Origin: Spirochaeta sp.
GTDB taxonomy: Bacteria; Spirochaetota; Spirochaetia; DSM-27196; Alkalispirochaetaceae
Direction: 5' to 3'
Assembly (NCBI GenBank): GCA_007117185.1
Contig: SKHA01000237.1
Span: 1 to 7,831, forward strand
DNA: 7,831 nt
A program made the position numbers and the translations under genes. The notes below the pieces were generated by a model. It was not told the origin of the DNA. It did no database searches and worked only from the letters and a program-made list of their open reading frames with translations. Positions 5,832 to 7,831 of the stretch are shown here, in pieces; position 1 is the stretch's first letter, and each line of letters opens with the position of its first letter.

Positions 5832-6485
5832 TCAGCGAGGAAACTCAATGGGAACGGGAATCACCGGAGCTTTCGGTGTGGTCCGAAACAGATAGACGTC
5901 CAGGATGGCCTGAACCCTGGCAAGGTATTCCCGCAGCCGTATGTGAAGGTTCAAGGTGCCGGAAGCGTCACCGGCGGCAAAGCCCCACACGTCCAACCCT
6001 GATGCTTTGGCGATAAAGACAGCCCGTTCCAGGTGAAACCGCTGGGAGACGATGATGAAGGTGTCCTGGCCGAAAACATCCCGCATGCGTACAACCGAAT
6101 CCAGGGTCCGGAAGCCGGCACCATCTCGAATGATCCACTCAGAAGGGATGTCCCGTTCCAGCAAAGCGAGGTACATCATCTCCGGTTCATCGTAGGACGG
6201 GCCGGTTCGCCCACCACTGAGAATCAGTATGGGGAACCTTCCGGTGTGGTAAAGCTGCGCCGCTGCGTTCATTCGGTTCTCAAAAAATGCGTTTGTTCGC
6301 CCGCTCCTGGTAAAGCGGCTGGTCCCCAGGACCATCACCGGGATTCCCCCGGGAAGGACCTCCGGATCATCCACGATTACCCCCTGGGCGCTCTGTCGCA
6401 CCACCGCGTGAGAAAAAAAGACAACCAGCAGAACGAGAAGAACCGAGTATTTGAGGATATACCGCGCAATGCGCAAACGTTTCAT
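5832..6485 (-). CDS. sanA: SanA/YdcF-type DUF218 envelope protein
   Basis: The 217-residue protein has one N-terminal membrane anchor (~12-30) after a basic 'MKRLRIARYILK', then a DUF218 domain. Motifs are 'VMVLGTS' (50-56), 'GRTNAFFENRMNAAAQLY' (62-79), 'ILSGG' (88-92), 'YDEPEMM' (98-104), 'AGFRTLDSVVRM' (123-134) and 'VSQRFHLERAVFIA' (146-159). This order closely fits SanA of enterobacteria, whose loss causes vancomycin sensitivity at high temperature and which is linked to envelope barrier function; its biochemical activity is unsettled. A similar envelope role is inferred. It follows the HEAT gene after 62 bp and is followed by the hydrolase gene after 19 bp (or with overlap, depending on the start of that gene). 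No strong Shine-Dalgarno is seen at the ATG at 6485. I saw no terminator in the 62-bp gap. Confidence 0.85.
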   Translation of the reverse strand: MKRLRIARYILKYSVLLVLLVVFFSHAVVRQSAQGVIVDDPEVLPGGIPVMVLGTSRFTRSGRTNAFFENRMNAAAQLYHTGRFPILILSGGRTGPSYDEPEMMYLALLERDIPSEWIIRDGAGFRTLDSVVRMRDVFGQDTFIIVSQRFHLERAVFIAKASGLDVWGFAAGDASGTLNLHIRLREYLARVQAILDVYLFRTTPKAPVIPVPIEFPR

Positions 6486-6547
6486 AACCCGGCGCCGGCG
6501 AGACGTTGACGATGTACGGACACCGGGCGTTTCTTTTCCGGAAGCGA

Positions 6548-7237
6548 TTAATGGTCCCGCATGTTGATGATCGCCTCAACAGCGCGCCGCCGAACAGTAC
6601 GGATATAGGGTGCAGAGGCAGCTTCCAGCAGAGCGTTGATGACAACCGGGTCAGAGAGCCCCCCGTTGGCCTGAGACAGCCGTTCCAGGGAGATCACGAT
6701 TGAGAATGCGAGGTTGCTGTCCGGTGTTGATTTGGCGTTCTCGCGCAACAGTGTCTGTACAAGCCAGTCAGATACTTCGTTGTTCTCGTTGAGACCGATT
6801 GTCCCCAGGGCGTAGGCCGCCTCGGCCAGAACTACCGGTTCCGGGTCGTCCCGGAGAATGCGAATAAGGGTGTTCTTGGCCTGCTCACCACCGACCTGAC
6901 CCAGAAGCTCCGTTGCTTCACGCCGGATGAGGGGGAAATTGTTCACCACCGCACCACCGGTGCGTATCTGCCGGGCCACCCCTTCTGAAGAGAGTGCTTC
7001 AAGAATGACATAAAGACCCTCGTTGGTAGCGCCGCTCTCGATCATTGACCGAATGTTGCGCAGGGCCAGCTGTTTCATCTCCAGGTCTGTGCTCAGCGCC
7101 TGACTGCGCATGATCTGCAGTTCGATATCCTGACTCAGAAAGAGATCCTCAATTGTCCGTGCGTCGGACTGTTCCTGGGAGACAGCAATACCGGCTCCGA
7201 TCGAAAGGGCCAACAGGGCCAGGAAAACACGCTTCAT
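6548..7237 (-). CDS. Secreted HEAT-repeat protein
   Basis: The 229-residue protein has a clear signal peptide ('FLALLALSIGAGIAVS', likely cut near residue 20 before QEQ). The rest is helical with HEAT-like units. Clear ones are ~101-131 ('IRREATELLGQVGGEQAKNTLIRIL'), ~133-165 ('VVLAEAAYALGTIG...VSDWLVQTLL') and ~198-228 ('VVINALLEAAS...VRRRAVEAIINM'); ~52-82 and ~170-190 are weaker. HEAT solenoids bind other proteins; no enzyme motif is present, so a periplasmic scaffold or adaptor role is inferred and the partner is unknown. The ATG at 7237 has an excellent Shine-Dalgarno (GAGGTGA, six bases upstream), and the upstream gene ends 33 bp before. A TATAGT at 7263-7268 could be a -10 for an internal promoter, but no -35 is seen. 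Confidence 0.85.
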   Translation of the reverse strand: MKRVFLALLALSIGAGIAVSQEQSDARTIEDLFLSQDIELQIMRSQALSTDLEMKQLALRNIRSMIESGATNEGLYVILEALSSEGVARQIRTGGAVVNNFPLIRREATELLGQVGGEQAKNTLIRILRDDPEPVVLAEAAYALGTIGLNENNEVSDWLVQTLLRENAKSTPDSNLAFSIVISLERLSQANGGLSDPVVINALLEAASAPYIRTVRRRAVEAIINMRDH

Positions 7238-7243
7238 CGTTTG

Positions 7244-7250
7244 TCACCTC
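7244..7250 (-). promoter_or_regulatory. Strong Shine-Dalgarno of the HEAT-repeat gene
   Basis: The minus strand reads GAGGTGA six bases before the ATG at 7237. It is the best ribosome binding site in the window and fixes this start. Confidence 0.75.
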
Positions 7251-7270
7251 TCATTCGTTCAGACTATATC

Positions 7271-7831
7271 CTAGAACGTATCGATCTTCCAGCTCCCGTT
7301 GTCTCTTCTGAGAAGATACAGGAGGTATCGCTGTTCATTGATAACCATTATCGCCTCTACCGTGTCCTCACTGACAAAAACCAGGTCATCCAGACGCGCA
7401 TTGGCCCGACTGGGAACGACAACGTAGCGGAAATAGTCCTCAAGGCTTTCAAGGACGATCCGATTGCGAACCAGTACCGCACTCTGGGAACTCTGAGCCA
7501 GAACTTCGGGGCTGGAGTACACCTGGGCGTATTCCGGAGTGAGGTACCGCCGCCACGCCGCGAAGTCACGGCGGGCGATGATCTGGTTGAGTTCGGCGAT
7601 CGTTCCTTCGACCTCATCAAAGGTCTGTTGATAGACTTCTTCGGTGATCTCGGCAGGAGGCGCCGGTTCGGGCTCCGGTTCCGGCTCCGGCTCAGGTTCA
7701 GGCTCGGGCTCAGGCTCAGGTTCAGGTTCCGGCTCGGGCTCAGGTTCAGGTTCAGGTTCAGGTTCAGGCTCCGGTTCCGGCTCAGGATCCGGCTCCACGT
7801 CCGGTGGCGCAGGTAGCTCTTCAGTCACCTC
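7271..7831 (-). CDS. Glu-Pro repeat protein with C-terminal NTF2-like domain, 5' end outside window
   Basis: The frame is open to the right edge (GAG codon at 7829-7831), so the start and any signal peptide are missing; the ATG at 7828 is not taken as the start. The visible part has a Pro/Glu lead-in, a Glu-Pro run encoded at 7664-7795 (22 dipeptides, one of them Asp-Pro), and a C-terminal domain of ~125 residues. That domain opens with a helix ('YQQTFDEVEGTIAELNQIIARRDFAAWRRYL') and continues with 'SLEDYFRYVVVPSRANARLDDLVFV' and a beta-rich end, 'LLYLLRRDNGSWKIDTF'. The helix-then-sheet pattern with a terminal 'GSWKID' suggests an NTF2/SnoaL-like fold, a small-ligand or protein-binding domain. 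No enzyme activity is claimed. Surface or periplasmic location is inferred from the EP linker and the HEAT neighbour. Confidence 0.75.
   Translation of the reverse strand, partial: EVTEELPAPPDVEPDPEPEPEPEPEPEPEPEPEPEPEPEPEPEPEPEPEPEPEPEPAPPAEITEEVYQQTFDEVEGTIAELNQIIARRDFAAWRRYLTPEYAQVYSSPEVLAQSSQSAVLVRNRIVLESLEDYFRYVVVPSRANARLDDLVFVSEDTVEAIMVINEQRYLLYLLRRDNGSWKIDTF
7664..7795 (-). repeat. Hexanucleotide repeat encoding (Glu-Pro)22
   Basis: There are 22 in-frame 6-bp units, reading GGTTCA, GGCTCA, GGTTCC, GGCTCG or GGCTCC on the plus strand. The last 20 units toward the C-terminus encode uninterrupted Glu-Pro, with a single GAT (Asp) at 7787-7789. Third positions vary, so the array is not a perfect satellite. 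Copy-number change would keep the frame and alter only linker length. Confidence 0.9.

Noticed and set aside
7664..7795. CRISPR array or non-coding satellite
   Set aside because: Units are 6 bp without spacers and stay in one coding frame with third-position variation, as expected of a coding repeat.
7241..7816. A 191-codon plus-strand frame ending in Arg/Leu/Phe repeats
   Set aside because: It is the antisense reading of the Glu-Pro hexanucleotide array and the NTF2-like domain; the repetitive product is an artefact of the repeat.

Overview
The window looks like chromosomal DNA of a spirochaete, probably a member of Spirochaetales with moderately high GC. The strongest indication is the minus-strand gene at 839-2446. 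Its first ~190 residues resemble the P83/100 antigen family known from Borrelia and Treponema, including the blocks 'DIDFESYQGPVD', 'NLRRIIAGYLE' and 'FITIYNAVYRG'. A secreted HEAT-repeat protein and a secreted Glu-Pro-repeat protein fit the same lineage. Coding density is very high. I saw no tRNA, rRNA, CRISPR array, insertion sequence or other sign of a mobile element.

Layout. (1) 3-851, plus strand: the C-terminal end of a class A penicillin-binding protein (PBP1A type), then a small ParB-like gene 9 bp downstream. The second protein keeps the CTP-binding ParB/Srx domain, has no DNA-binding helix-turn-helix, and ends in a very basic amphipathic helix. (2) 839-2446, minus strand: the P83/100-family secreted protein, overlapping the end of the ParB-like gene by 13 bp. 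(3) 2447-2505: a 59-bp divergent intergenic region in which each flanking gene has a -10-like hexamer very close to its ATG. (4) 2506-3276, plus strand: a multi-pass membrane protein of unknown function. (5) 3282-7831, minus strand: a run of six genes, all on one strand and closely packed. In transcription order they are the Glu-Pro repeat protein (5' end outside the window), the HEAT protein, a SanA/YdcF-type DUF218 protein, a fumarylacetoacetate-hydrolase-family enzyme, a thymidine-kinase-like P-loop protein with extra terminal regions, and a YhhQ-type queuosine-precursor transporter.

How the genes may work together. The PBP and ParB-like genes form a probable two-gene unit that may link wall synthesis to a membrane-bound nucleotide switch; this is inference. 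The minus-strand run starts with two exported proteins and a SanA-type envelope protein and ends with salvage functions (thymidine kinase-like, 7-deazaguanine uptake). It is probably co-transcribed, given gaps or overlaps of 62 bp or less, but no single pathway unites it. The most interesting item is the ParB-like CTPase domain with a C-terminal amphipathic helix. Next are the enlarged thymidine-kinase-like protein and the hexanucleotide-encoded Glu-Pro tract.
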